Part shown: piece by piece, positions 43,981-55,601 of the stretch | Layout of the letters: each line of letters begins with the position of its first letter | How positions within the stretch are numbered: the first letter of the stretch is position 1 | Assembly (NCBI GenBank): GCA_022059125.1 | Contig: JAEUWY010000005.1 | Span: 4,402,001-4,466,000 of the forward strand | From: Corynespora cassiicola | Taxonomy: Eukaryota; Ascomycota; Dothideomycetes; Pleosporales; Corynesporascaceae | Length of the DNA: 64,000 nt | Reading direction: 5' to 3' | Notes under the pieces: model-generated | Database searches by the model: none | What the model saw: the letters and a program-made list of their open reading frames with translations, nothing else | What the model was told of the DNA's origin: nothing | Position numbers and translations under genes: made by a program

Positions 43981-44529
43981 TTACAACGGTGGACTCCGAG
44001 GGGGGTTTGGAGGAGGATATCTGCTGGGCTTGGGTAGAGGCGCCAAAGGACCGGCAGAAAAGACTACTGGTTGCATTGCTGGATGTTGGCGTGGCCCCTG
44101 GCCCTGGCCTTGTGCCCCATTCTGAGATAAATTGGGCCAATTGGTACCACCCGGGGGCTGCGGCCATAGAAAAGGCGGGTTTCCTGGAATGAGGTGGTAG
44201 GGGCCAAACGGTCCAATCGCGTGGGCCGGAATTCCCGGTGGTGGAGGAGGCATACCTCCTCCAGGAAGACCTAGAGGGTTATCCCAAGGTGCTAGGGGCA
44301 TTTGGGGTGCTGGTGGTGCTGGCATACCAAAGGGTGCCCCGGGAACACCTGAAATTCCTGGCATACCTGGCATACAGGGAGGAGCGGCTCCATTTTCTGG
44401 CTGGACTGGGCCTATAGGTGGGAAATAAACGATGGGAACCCATTGAAGCTGGTCCTGTCCCGGCATCTGGCTGGACGGTGGCTGATTTGGAAACATTGTT
44501 ATGTAGAATTTGTCTTTACATGATGGCAT
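43981..44529 (-). CDS. Pro/Gly-rich low-complexity protein
   Basis: Open frame of 182 codons with ATG at 44529. After MPSCKDKFYITMF the product is dominated by Pro, Gly, Met and Gln, with collagen-like runs such as MPGMPGISGVPGAPFGM and a PPPPPG tract. It ends in PRYPP-type sequence. No Cys pattern, signal peptide or membrane segment. Such proteins are common in fungi and usually disordered. It lies between two minus-strand genes in open DNA. The frame could also be an accidental result of composition, so the call is cautious. Confidence 0.5.
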   Translation of the reverse strand: MPSCKDKFYITMFPNQPPSSQMPGQDQLQWVPIVYFPPIGPVQPENGAAPPCMPGMPGISGVPGAPFGMPAPPAPQMPLAPWDNPLGLPGGGMPPPPPGIPAHAIGPFGPYHLIPGNPPFLWPQPPGGTNWPNLSQNGAQGQGQGPRQHPAMQPVVFSAGPLAPLPKPSRYPPPNPPRSPPL

Positions 44530-44800
44530 AGTAGAAGGCGTTCCTTATATACAAGGTTGGAAAACGGTGCGTTGTCGTTTGGTGTTGGAAATGACGTGGA
44601 ACACGTTCGAGTGATGCTCATGTTTTAAACGTGTAAATTTTTGATGAAATCTATTCTATGGTGGCACGCTACATGCTAGGAAATGTCTATATGCTATGTA
44701 TGGCACATCCTTATCAACGCTGTATATGTTAAAGCAACTGTTCCCATCTAATAGTTGAGTCTCACCCAGCTCCGGCATTTGCACGGGTCTACAAGATTCT

Positions 44801-46655
44801 CTAGTCTTTCATGAATGCCAGTCGACTATTTCTCCGAATTTTTGGACCATATTTGAAAAATATCCACGGGATGGGTAGCATAAACACGGAGAGAAACCCC
44901 AAAAGACTTGTTGCCCAGCCAATTCCCAAGGCCTCGTACACTGTATAGCTGTCAGTATTATTTCTATTGTCCGAAGTATTTTCAAAGCTGATCTTTGCAA
45001 TTCTTTCACTTACTCTGAATCGTGAACAGGGGAAATACAGCTCCCAAAGTGTACCGCAGGATGCCGTTTGCTGCCACCGCAGACGCACCATGCTTGGGCC
45101 CGTACGTATCTACCATGTATAGAGCTGCTGAGTTCTTGATTTAAGTTTGGGTTAGCAGTTTATACAAAAGATAGAACTGTCGAGCCTTACAAAAAGACAA
45201 AGGTTCCCCCATGCAAACGGTACCGCACCCACCACGGGTACCGCCCAGTGTACCCCCTTATCAGCCGTCCAGCCAAACCAGAACAATCCCACTGGAATTC
45301 CCACACTCCCAATCATGGCAGTGTAAAGACGATGCTCAGGGCGCGCATATACCCTGCCTTTTGCAATCGCGGACCTGTGAAATTTCTGATATATAGTGTG
45401 ATCAACGATAATGCCGGTTATTCCACCCAACAGGACGCCAATTCCGATTCCAAGAAAGGTGAGCCCGACCTGCGATAGTGTAAAATAGTAGGGTCTCCGG
45501 GCGAATATGAAGGGAAATGCTGCAAAGAATAAGAATAGCACTGCAAAAGCAAAGGCAGTATAGAGCGAGAGGAAAAACACTACAGGCTGCGAACGGTTAG
45601 CGTTTCATATCCAAGTTCCCATTAAAATTGCCTTACCTCCGATACAAGCATATAGAGCGGTCTGAGGAAGTTCTGGACAAATGTGTCCAGAAATTTTGTT
45701 TCCGTCAATTTCTCCTGTTGATCAAGAGCTAGCCCAAGCTTTTTGGTCCGACGGCGGAGAATGACCGGTTTGTACGTTTCCTTGGAAGGGATAGCCAGCG
45801 CAAAGACGAAAATCCCGACGAAAATCATACACCACTGTGTCCAACGCCACCCTTTGTACTGCGCAACGAAACCACCCACAAGTGGACTAGTTTTGAGTTA
45901 GCCTTCGATTTGCCTAGAACCAGATTCTCACTGCTTGTGAGACGCGAGTCACCACTCACCCCAGACTTGGCCCAGCAAATGGTGCCATCAAGAACAGACT
46001 GGTCACTTTGGCTCTGTATCTCGGCTCAAAAATGTCTGCGTTCGATCCAGCCCCGACAGCTAGCGCAGGGCTTCCCGTCAAGCCTGCAAAGAAACGGCAA
46101 ATCATCAAGCTCGTCACCGACTTGGAGAATCCCGCCCCAACCGTGAATATCATGAACAAGGGAGCAGAAAGCAGATATACAATTTTGCGGCCATGCTTTT
46201 CGGATAGCGGAGCGGAAAATATGGGGCCGAAACCTAAGCCGAGAGTATAGAGCGTAAGGCCAATTATGGCTACCGTTCGGGAAATGTCAAAGTCTGCCAT
46301 GATAGATGCAGTGGCAGGCGTGTAAATCGAAGTGCCAAACGTCCTATTGGAATTATTATCTCTGCTTTGAAATCGTATCGGAGACAACTTACACGGCAAA
46401 GCCGTACAGACCTGGGATAATCGCGTGGTAGATGCGCTGCCACATCGGCCAGTTGTGTGGGTTTCCTGAATCATCGGGGCCATTCCAATCTGATGTCGAA
46501 CATTGGTTGCCGGCAGAGGATTGCACCTGTGCATGGTTTTCGCCAGGTTTCTCGGCATCGGTGTTGGGCATTGGTGCCGGTGCCACAGGTATGGTACCTT
46601 TTTCGATATCGCTCATGGATGATTGCTCTGAAGAACTCTTGATTGAGGCAACCAT
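44801..46655 (-). CDS. MFS transporter, DHA1 drug/polyamine type
   Basis: Six exons, all in phase: 46655-46393, 46343-45960, 45886-45637, 45586-45191, 45134-45014 and 44940-44801. Introns are 49-73 bp. The product has 517 residues; ATG at 46616 (MSDIEKG) is an alternative start. The N-terminal tail ends in NPHNWPMWQR before helix 1. YTPATASIMADF opens helix 2, and APLSEKHGRK is motif A. AVGAGSNADIFEP and GPSLGPLVGGFVAQYKGWRW form motif C, the latter restored over an intron. EPVVFFLSLY begins helix 7. The end reads MYEALGIGWATSLLGF and FFKYGPKIRR. Closest in pattern to fungal polyamine/fluconazole-type exporters. It shares architecture with the MFS gene at 31.2 kb but has different intron positions. 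Confidence 0.9.
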
Positions 46656-49600
46656 TAGATCCAGCAAATCGTTACGGAAAGAGCGCAAAGATAGAGTTTA
46701 GTTTTTGCGTCTTGGGGCAGGGGGGCAATTGAGGTGAGAAATACCCTCAGCCTAGCGGCATTATCGGCAAGAAAACCATCGGCAAATTTACCTACTCACA
46801 CACTTGACACGCGTTTTCGAATCATGCATGCACAATGAATGAGTTTGAAAAGATCACTCATCGTTTTTGTGTTGAACAGCAGCGTAGGGCGCGTACATGG
46901 GAGTGTTTCCGAGGTTAAGTTGCTGAATAGTAATCACCACAGAGGGGTTCAAACATAACTTGGCACACCATCAACATATTACATTGCATCATCAATGTCT
47001 TTCTCCTCAATTTTGGACTTGAAAATTTGCGAGACATTGTTCCCTACGGAAATAAGATTCTTGCATTGCGAGTGTTTTCAAAGCTGCCCAGGGGCTTAAT
47101 TAGCGGAGCGTGACTAAGTGTAGGTCAGATTGATAGCATCCAAGAGCTTATAAAGTACTGCCTGGATATGAATTCCATGATGTCTACTTATTTGCTACCT
47201 TATTTCAAGTCTAGTTCTGTTGAAGAGACGATACACAAACTAAGGCATGAAGTTTCATTGAATACACGATTAGTAACATCTTGCGGCTTTACTATTCTAG
47301 GGTAGATAATGTTGGCGAAAGGATTATACGAGATAATCACTCCAACATCATTCTTGTATATATGAACTGTTGATACTGATAAATATTCCTAGTCACCTCA
47401 GATGTCACGCTTCGGTTGAGATTTAGCAAAAATTATTTGCATGATTCGTTAATAGATTAAACCTCTAACTATTGTTAGTATCTTAGGTTTCCCAAGCCAG
47501 CAATTTATTAACTTTACCACTTAACTTTCATGAATAACTATAAGGCTACTTTAATTATTACAATAGGAATATAATTGTAGGTGCTTGCTCTTTTGGAAAT
47601 AAATGTAGTCTTTTAAGGCGCGTTTGCGTTTGTCCAATGATCTGTTGAAAATGAAGGAGCATAGGCAACAGGTTTCATGGCCGCTAGTATTTTTATCTCA
47701 TTCTGCGTACTATTTTTCAGTTTATTATTTCCTCGTCTATTGATGCTCGTCTTATTCATCTGCCATGTGGGAGACTCCTGCTTCGCTGGTTTTATAGTCG
47801 TAAATAAGTTAAGAGATGCATTTTGTATACTAGGTTGTTATCCGTACTACAGTGCCTAGTTGGATCAATGGAAAATCTAACTTATAGTTGAGTATCCTTT
47901 AGGTTGTTTAAAGCTATTGATGACAAATCTGTGGGTGGAGACCTGCAGGACTACTTGGTAAACTATGTCAAAGGGTTCGATAGTAACAATACAACTCTCA
48001 ACCAGAAGCTAGATGTAAATATTTTGGGACAATAACAGTTGCTTTTATATCAGTTGTTCCTTAAAGCCTACCAAAGCCAACGCCCAACCACATTGATTCA
48101 AGGTGTAGTAGCTGAAGACCTCCACGCATGTTCGATTGTTGGTAGTGCATCAAACTCAGCGGGTTTTTCCATAATTTGCAACTGGAAAATGGTCCGCAAT
48201 AATTTTTTTTTGCTTCTGCCAATCTCTACTAAATCTTCACGGCGGGTATGGCCAAGAACGAAGGCTGTTTATCGATCAATACATGACTCTAGATGAGGCT
48301 TTGCCCAAGGAAGTATCTCTGATCATAAATACCCTATTGGAGATTTCTATGGATGATTACGAGACGATGTTACATCCGCAAGCACTATAGCGATCGAATA
48401 CGAAAGAAGGATCCTCACCACGTGTGCGAATACCTCAATGACTTCCAAAAAACACAGGGCGCCTGGAACTTGAGCCCTGGGGCACGATTCGATGCACGCC
48501 GGGAAAAACCCGGCCAGCGAGCCATTGCAATTCTTTGTCTTGCATGGCGCTAGGGAATACTACTCCGAGATCGCTGATTTGTTCCCCCTTTCCCTCAAAA
48601 ACTGATCCACCCATCAGGTGTATGTCGATCCGGGTCCTCGAAACGCTGCCAAGCATACATAAATATTAGAATAAATGGAGAAAGAGGGTGCCTTTTATCA
48701 GTTCAGCCTGGCAGACGTGTACATTGGCGGACTGGAGGATTTTACGGAAACTCTAAACTCATACGTCCCATCATGGCTTGGCTGATGAAATGACTGAGGG
48801 TGATGGCATGACTAGGACTATGAAAGGACTTTACTCTTGTCATGTTCTTCTCAGTCCAAGCAAAATCGATGAGGACATTCCTGACACTGTTTCTGATAAG
48901 TACCGTACCCTCAGAACGCCAAAAGGAACGAAAACACCCAGCACGTGGGTGCTTTCATCTACGAAACGCATGCTCCCTATTCGTCAGTTATTCTCCTCCG
49001 TCAGCTGCGCTCTAGCGCATATCGAAGTATTTTAAATTTGCATGCAGTGGCGTCGGGTGACCTGCATGGGGGGGCGATTCGTACATTGCGCTAGCTGCAA
49101 ATGGCGTCGCGATCTGCAGGAGACCCCTTACCACCTCTCAACATTGCTGGAGCCGTTCGCCGATTGTTATGCGCTCCGCCGTGGGTCTGGAGGCTTCGGA
49201 ACTCATGGAGCATATTTTGGGCTATTGAGCGTTACTCGGAATTATTGGCGACAAAGGTTTCAGCGCCCCCATCGCCGCCCCATGTCCTATTTCCGTCTTG
49301 CGCCTTCGCGTGCTTTTTGTCATACCGCAGGGCTTCGCCTGTGTGGTGGCAGTCGGACATACTGGACCAAGTATGCAGCCAAAATCACTTCCGGACGATT
49401 CATTGGAGGCTTGACGCGTTACAGCAAGCGTATTGGTCCCAGACGTCATTGGAGCTGTCGAAACGTGCTGTCAAAACCTTGCCGCTCGTGAAACCTCCAG
49501 GCGTGATTGGGGGCAACTTTGTTTTTTGCTGCTAACAATATGCGGAATCGCAGTTGACTGTTTTCTGCATTAGAGTTCCAATCTCCGACGACGTTTCCCA

Positions 49601-49836
49601 AAGACTCCGGCGACGGCAGCCTTTGGGGCCATGAGTCTCCAAGCCAGTGGCTTGCTGGTGCAAGCCATGGTGTCACCCGGCATGAAGGATATAAACACGC
49701 CAGACCTACCCTCTTCTGATGAACCTGTATCCAAAAGTGATCCTGCTCACAGTCAGTCTCATCTGTATCCATTCGTTACCGCCGATCAACTCTAGACACT
49801 CGTTCACGTCCAAACACTTCTCCTCACCGCGCCAAA
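46656..49836. other. gene-poor, AT-rich stretch with coding remnants
   Basis: About 3.2 kb without an intact gene, AT-rich from about 46.9 to 47.7 kb. Coding-like remnants at 47901-48390 are listed separately. The GC-richer part 49042-49535 has overlapping open frames without any domain, which I do not call. The last 150 bases hold the CFEM gene promoter. Confidence 0.45.
47901..48390 (+). pseudogene. coding-like remnants of an unknown gene
   Basis: Two stretches read like ordinary protein but lack a start and are broken. 47901-48035 encodes RLFKAIDDKSVGGDLQDYLV and continues to a stop. In another frame 48220-48390 encodes QSLLNLHGGYGQERRLFIDQ, then LDEALPKEVSLIINTLLEI, to a stop. Between them lie an AT-rich gap and a run of nine T. 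Family not recognised. They may belong to one decayed gene. Confidence 0.3.
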
Positions 49837-50623
49837 ATGAAATACAGCTTCGCCCTCGCGGCCCTTGCCGCCTACGTCTCGGCTCAGAGCATCACGGACC
49901 TGCCCTCGTGCTCTTACTCATGTCTATCCAGCGGTGTCCAGGAAGTCGGATGTGGACTCACAGACTTCAAGTGCTCCTGCGGCAAGGTCGCTGAGCTCAC
50001 TCCCAAACTCACGCCCTGCGTGCAGTCAGCCTGCAGCGACGTTGCGGACCAAGAAAAGGTCCTTACCACTCTTGAAGCCATTTGCGCTAGCGCTGGATCT
50101 CCCATTGAACCATCCGTCCCGGGAGTGAGCTCGGCGCCGGCGTCTTCTGCCACTCAACCTGCTCCGGAACAATCGAGCCAGGCTCCCCAACAGTCGAGCC
50201 AAGCTCCTTCGTCGCACTCGTCTGGTAAGTGATTGTCCGAAAATTTGTATGAGCGTCCGATTAATCATGCTTATAGCTGCGGCCTCATCTGCGGCATCTT
50301 CTGCGACCAGCGCGGTCAACTCCGGTGTCTCTTCCCAGGCGCCTCAGCCGACCGCCAGCTCTTCAGCCCCATCCGGCGACGATGGCGACGATGAGACTTG
50401 CGTAGTGTCTACCATGACCGTCACCCAGACGGGCTCCAGCCCCGCAGTTCCTTCGTCTGCCTCTGCGCCTTACCCATCTGCTTCCGGCACCGGCAGCCGC
50501 CCTGGAGCTTCGGGTACAGGTGCCATCACCACCAGCCCTCCACTCTTCACTGGCGCTGCCACTGCTGCCACTGTTCCCGCTGGCGTCGCGGGTATCTTGG
50601 GATTGGTTGCGCTCGTCATGTAA
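49837..50623 (+). CDS. CFEM-domain GPI-anchored cell-wall protein
   Basis: Two exons, 49837-50224 and 50277-50623, with a 52 bp intron, give 244 residues. Residues 1-16 are a signal peptide (MKYSFALAALAAYVSA). The CFEM domain has eight Cys at positions 25, 29, 39, 46, 48, 61, 66 and 83, with the haem-related Asp at 43 in TDFKCSC. A long Ser/Ala/Pro/Gln region follows. A hydrophobic tail (AATVPAGVAGILGLVALVM) lies after a small-residue site, the usual GPI signal. CFEM proteins bind haem or iron or act at the wall surface, and in plant pathogens some act in infection. Which applies here is unknown. A second GPI-type gene follows in tandem. Confidence 0.92.
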
Positions 50624-51218
50624 CATTGTATCTTGCAGTATGTCGAAAAACTCAAGCTTTGGCGTTTTGTTGATACCTATCGAGGGTTTTCAGCGTTCGT
50701 ACGCAAATGCTTGTGGCTGTAATATTAATAAAGGTGCTATATCATAAATTTCATAGAAAAATTGAGTATCCTAGGTCAAACGCGATAGTATTGAACTTAA
50801 GACTTGTCGGTGATGCCTTATCGATCCAAATGTGGAGGAGAATTAGCTAATCAATGAAGCTGAGTCATCGACCTGGTCGTAAAGTCGTCGGTTCGCAACG
50901 TGCCGTAAGGGCGAGCAAATCGGCTCCACGGCTGTTAAAAGCAGAAAATAATGGTTCTCTCCACAGTCCCCATCCAGCAGCACTGTGGCCGGTTCGCATG
51001 AAGGCTTCATTTGGGGGTTGCGGCTAAAGTGGGCCCCCAGGATCGGCCAGTGGTCCGGGTGCCCGCAGCCGTCTCAGCCATGATGAGATAGGAGGCTTTT
51101 CAAATGCCATCTTCCCCTCCGACCTTGTCCTTTGCGATTGCGCGCGCCCACTGACCCTCACACTCATTTACGCGTTGCTCTTCTATTTATACACTCGTTT
51201 GCATTTGCTTCTTTAAAC
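50624..51218. other. intergenic between two wall-protein genes
   Basis: 3' flank of the CFEM gene and promoter of the next gene. No supported feature. Confidence 0.5.
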
Positions 51219-51860
51219 ATGCGCTACTCGACCGCAACATTCCTTTGCCTGGCCGCCGCGGCCTCGGCCGCCGATACCGTAAACTTCTTCTTCCCTGGAG
51301 CTAACGAAGCCGAAGGCGGTCCCGCCGTGGCTTCAATCCTCGAACAAGAGCCCTCAACCACCGTAATGCGCATCGCATGTCCCACCGGCGTCGATTCCAC
51401 CGAGTGCGGCTGGGGCCCCGGCGTCGACTACTCGATCCTCGACTCCACCCGATACGAAGCCTCCATGAGCGAGGGCTCTTTCTCGCTGAGCTTTGGCTGC
51501 GACCACAACACCCAGAAGCAAGAAATGGCGTGCGAGGCGTTCATGGGATCAGAGACCACCGAGATGACCCTCACCGGCACCGAGATTGTGTTTCTCACGG
51601 CTACCTTGACAGACGCCTCTGCCTCTGCCTCTTCCTCTGCAGCCGCCTCCACCACCGCAAGCGCGTCCGCCGCCGCAAGCCCGACACTCAGCTCCAGCGC
51701 CGATGCGACCGCTCCCGCCTCGGGAGCAGGGGCTACCCCGACGGGGAGTACAACTGGCTCAGCCTCCCCCGCCGAGAGCACTGGAGGCGCATACCGATTC
51801 TCAGTCCAGGGCTCTGCTCTACTCGCCCTGGCCGGGGCTGTTGCGCTCAACGCATGGTGA
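51219..51860 (+). CDS. GPI-anchored secreted protein of an unnamed fungal family
   Basis: Intronless, 213 residues with ATG at 51219 (MRYSTATFLCLAAAASA), a clear signal peptide. The mature part starts ADTVNFFFPGANEAEGG. It has four Cys in two likely pairs (IACPTGVDSTECGWGPG and FGCDHNTQKQEMACEAF). A Ser/Ala/Thr-rich stalk of about 70 residues and a hydrophobic C-terminal GPI signal (GSALLALAGAVALNAW) close it. The opening 'ADTVxxFFPG' and the paired Cys belong to a widespread Pezizomycotina surface-protein family with unknown function. An upstream ATG at 51132 is not favoured because it would bury the signal peptide. The two neighbouring genes share only the GPI layout, not sequence. Confidence 0.85.
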   Translation: MRYSTATFLCLAAAASAADTVNFFFPGANEAEGGPAVASILEQEPSTTVMRIACPTGVDSTECGWGPGVDYSILDSTRYEASMSEGSFSLSFGCDHNTQKQEMACEAFMGSETTEMTLTGTEIVFLTATLTDASASASSSAAASTTASASAAASPTLSSSADATAPASGAGATPTGSTTGSASPAESTGGAYRFSVQGSALLALAGAVALNAW

Positions 51861-51943
51861 TGAGGAACATGGTCGCAGTCGTGCATCTGTTGTGTTCAAG
51901 ATACCCTTAATGTACTTGTCGAGTACCCGCAATTAATCAAGCC

Positions 51944-53361
51944 TCATTCATTCCACTGTCTTGGCTCCACCCTCCACCAGTTCCTCATGGCTGGTTCAGG
52001 TCGCATCACCTCTTCGCTCCACTCTGCCCTGACCACGTTGCCCACTGCTGAAGTACGTTCGTTGCTCATGATGGGAAGGATTACGTTGTCGTCTGATGAT
52101 CGTCCGCTCTCGTTGCCTCTGGCATCAGGCTCGCCGCCGTGATGGCGCTGCAGTTCCCCGACCCTGTAGTTATGGTACAAAACTCGCTGAATCTCGTCTC
52201 GGCTTGGCGGTTCCATCTCTTCATCCATGTAGTGCGAGCTCAGCTGCGTCGAAAGATCCGAATTGAGGTGCTTCAAACTGCTGTCAGTTTGTGGCTTGGG
52301 CGGGTGACTGGAGTTGGAGTGGTCCATGGATGACATTTCAAGCGCCCCGCTTGCGAATTCGTACAGGTTAGAAATGGTTGGTGTTCTTCTGGAGTTGCTG
52401 ATCGCAATCTTCTTGATGAGATTTGCCATGGACATTTCGATGATGAGCTTAATCAAATAAGCCAAAGGGTGGAAGATTGCATATCTAGCCCGGCCATATT
52501 AGAGTCAAAATGCCAGCATATGTCCTATACTTACACGAAGCCGTTCGGAATCGACATGGCTGCAATAATCATTACATCCATGAGCAGTGATATGACAATG
52601 ATCCGCTGGTTGAAGCGGACAAGCTTGTTGTACTTTTCCAGCCCGTTATCGATGAGATTTGCCTTGACCACGCGTATAAAGTACCAGTTTAGGGAACCAT
52701 CAATGAGAAGATAGAGGACCTTTTCGATGCGGTCCCATACTTCGTTAATGTGTATCCATCTGCGTCTGGTTAGTGGTGAATACTGAAAGTTGCAATGTCC
52801 ATCCATACTCTGTACTTATCTGTAAGCGTGCGGGCATCCATATGCAAAAGACGCTAATATTGATAAGGGTGACAATGACAGCGACGGTGATGAGAATAAT
52901 CCGGCCCTTTTGCCGGTCTGCAAGGATGACTCGGATCCGGTTGATGATAATTTGGAGAAGAAGCTGTACTTGGATGGACCAGTTGAGCACAGCAGGAAAG
53001 TAAGCCAACGTGTCAAACTTTGGGTGGGAGCCAGGAAAAACTCACAAATGGACATGTAAAAGTAGAAGCTTGGCTCGATGACTTGGAGAAGATAAAGGAG
53101 GCACTCAAAGGCAATCACTACGCAGGCCGCGAGCTCCAGCCATATCATCCAGACGTACACGCTCTTTGCAGGTCTGCGGGCCGACAACGTTTGTTTGATT
53201 CCAAGGCATGCCGCCAATATGGCAAAGGACATTGACAGCCCGAATATCGTGCCTGCGACGATGAGATCCGTACGCGTGACCGGTTGGATGATGTATGTAT
53301 CCGGATTGATAAAAGGACCCCAGGCCCTAAAGTTGGGATCTGGACGATATTCCTCGGGCAT
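51944..53361 (-). CDS. fungal multi-TM membrane protein (rhodopsin-like fold family)
   Basis: Exons from 53361 (MPEEYRPDPN): exon 1 to about 53046-53083, then 53017-52809, 52765-52535 and 52484-51944. The last two introns (43 and 50 bp) are phase-consistent. About seven membrane helices are visible: DLIVAGTIFGLSMSFAILAA, a helix at YVWMIWLELAACVVIAF, WSIQVQLLLQIIINRI, a TVAVIVTLINISVFCIW helix, one at YLLIDGSLNWYFIRVV, IIVISLLMDVMIIAAM, and AIFHPLAYLIKL. The block ARLQIS..WIHINEVWDR marks a filamentous-fungal integral membrane family. The tail is polar and Ser-rich. The first exon junction is unclear: the best-placed sites give a 28 bp gap and clash in phase, while a poor GTCATC donor (65 bp) keeps frame. 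Function unknown. Confidence 0.75.
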
Positions 53362-54277
53362 TTTCAAAACAAGGCACAAGAACCATGACGATGAGGACGA
53401 AGAGATGACGGCAAAACCGCAGACCCTCTGAAGATAGGTGGTGAAAATCCACAAAGCTCAGGCCGTGCCGGCCTGGTCTAATCTTTCTAGCGAGACACAA
53501 GATTGCAGAAGTCCTGCATGGCATGACGCTTAATGATCAACGGTTGGCCAAATAGGTCAAGATGATCTGCATCTGGCTTTGGCTCTAGCATGCTTCTCGA
53601 ATGCTGGTAAAGACGGTAATGCACAATTTGGGTTGATTTTCGGGATCCACGGCACTGAGCAGCGATCGAAAGTAGGAAATCGACCGAGGGCCGCTCACTA
53701 TTTTCTAATGAATGAGGACACATAGTCCATAGCTTCATTGTGCAACCAATGCGGAAGGTACCACGGGATTACAAAATAAAAAAGAAATGGTGGCAACGTG
53801 CGTGAACTGTCTTCTGTTGGTTTCGCGATTTTTCGCTCTTCACAAACTGTACAGCGTTTGTCATATGCGTTATCGCCCGGAGGTGCATTCGTCATAAAGA
53901 ACGATAGACCATGGCGTTTCGGCACACTCTCCACTGGTAATGATTGGCCGACGGTCCCGGGTGACAGTGAAGGGATCGCAGTATGCAGATCACAACTATG
54001 ACCACACACCCCATGGGGCTAAAAAACTTAATTTAGTGCCTATCCGGCCGACGCCGTAAGCTATGGGATTGGTCGCTGGCAGAAGGGCCCTTGCCAACAC
54101 CAAACTTTTCCACGACACTGACTGTTCGAATACTCAGGGCCTGCGGTCTGAGCGGTAGCTGTAGGACAAACTCATGCAAAGCATCCAAATCTGGATTGAC
54201 CCAACACAGATCATATCTACCCTGCAGTAGGCCACCCGGAGTCCAAAGGTAGGAATATATTTGCCTAACGCGCTGTT
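53362..54277. other. intergenic, no supported gene
   Basis: Minus-strand frames at 53698-54009 and 54033-54281 have no recognised domain. Nothing further supported. Confidence 0.4.
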
Positions 54278-55264
54278 TCATTCTGTGGAAATGCTGACTG
54301 GCAGACTCTTTACCGAATCTTCGTTCCCAAGGCCAGTCTCCACGTCGCTAGAACGGTTACTTTCTGTCATCCCCGACTTCTCGAAACTTTTTTTAATACT
54401 CCGAAGCATCCCCCACATGTCTACTCCCTTGACTTGCCACTGGATACCTTCCTCAAACTCGTCAAAACTTTCCCCAGCCTGTTTCGCCTTCTTGCGGATC
54501 TTACGCGTCCGCAACATCCATATCCAATGAGAGCAAACCATACTCATTTCGATGATACAGCTACTATTATTAGTATCGATGCCTCAACACGTGGCGTCTA
54601 GTACTTACCACATAGCATAGAGCGTCCCGAATAAGACATCAAACTCTGGCTGCATGACGAGCGACAACAGTGAAAAGAATGCGCCGCACCAATCTATCGT
54701 CAAAAACACAAAATCTATGCCCACCACTCGGCCACGCCTCTTGACGAGCTCGAACGGAATCGGCAGATACCCAGCTATCAACAGAATGAATGCCAGGATA
54801 CCGACGGCCAGCACAGGCGAATATACTCCCCTCTCCACATATGGTCCCCGAATTGCAAACACTAAGCCAGTCTGGGTCCCCGCAAAGCACAGAAAGAGGG
54901 TACAAAGCAAGAGCGTAGCCGTCCAAGGTTTCCATTTCCTGAAAACCCATCAGTATACCACCCGTAGACTCGTGGAGTAGGCTCACCGTTGGTAGACGAG
55001 ACACTGCGCCCAACTTACGCCGCAGAGAGCGCAGAAGCACTGGGGCTGCACGACCAGGGGAATGTTGAATCCTTGCACAATAGCGTATACACCAAATGGC
55101 ACGCCTGATACGGACCATAGAAACATCATGGAGGCTGGAAGGCCCTCGGTCGACTTTGCGCGATAGTTGCGCACAATCTGTGGGATGAGCTGGACGCACC
55201 AGCAGATGGTACCGATAGTACCCAGCGCATTGGCGGCGGGTGGGATCGACGTTTGTGGAGCCAT
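54278..55264 (-). CDS. PQ-loop repeat membrane protein
   Basis: Three exons, 55264-54987, 54938-54609 and 54560-54278, with two introns of 48 bp, give 296 residues. The acceptor of the third exon could also be at 54563. The N-terminus MAPQTSIPPAANALGTIGTICW leads into the first PQ-loop (VQLIPQIVRNYRAKSTEGL). The second loop is degenerate (GYLPIPFELVKRRG). Seven membrane helices are expected, and the C-terminus is a basic then acidic cytosolic tail. Relatives include lysosomal/vacuolar cystinosin and cationic amino acid exporters (Ypq type), so a vacuolar amino-acid exporter is likely but unproven. A longer start at 55375 is possible but would add a non-conserved leader. Confidence 0.85.
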
Positions 55265-55601
55265 GGTGCAGCCGACTGTATCATCAGAAAGGGCAGTGGT
55301 TGTAGGAATATTCAACGACCTGCGGGGATCAAGTAGAAGTTGCAATACGGCTGGTCGTTGAGTCTCGATCGTCATATGTTGGTCCTCCGCGGAAGGCCGA
55401 GCCTATAACATACATGTGGGGGTAGTGCGCCACCCTTTCACATTGGAAATTCTACAGTATAGACGTCATAAGGTAAGGCATGATATCTTTCCGAAAAAAA
55501 TATGGAATGTATGGATTATCATTTCACACTAAATGTATTGCTAGTAATACAAAAACCACGTACGTTATGAAAGGGTTTGCGGGATACGCAGTGTCATACT
55601 A
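55265..55601. other. intergenic, no supported gene
   Basis: 5' flank of the PQ-loop gene and 3' flank of the lyase gene. Nothing seen. Confidence 0.5.

Noticed and set aside
49042..49535. Two overlapping plus-strand frames of about 145 codons
   Set aside because: Arg/Trp/Cys-rich in both frames, with no domain or signal peptide. Probably chance open frames in GC-richer DNA.
54033..54281. 82-codon minus-strand frame just after the PQ-loop gene
   Set aside because: Begins at the stop of the real gene and shows no domain; likely 3' untranslated sequence.
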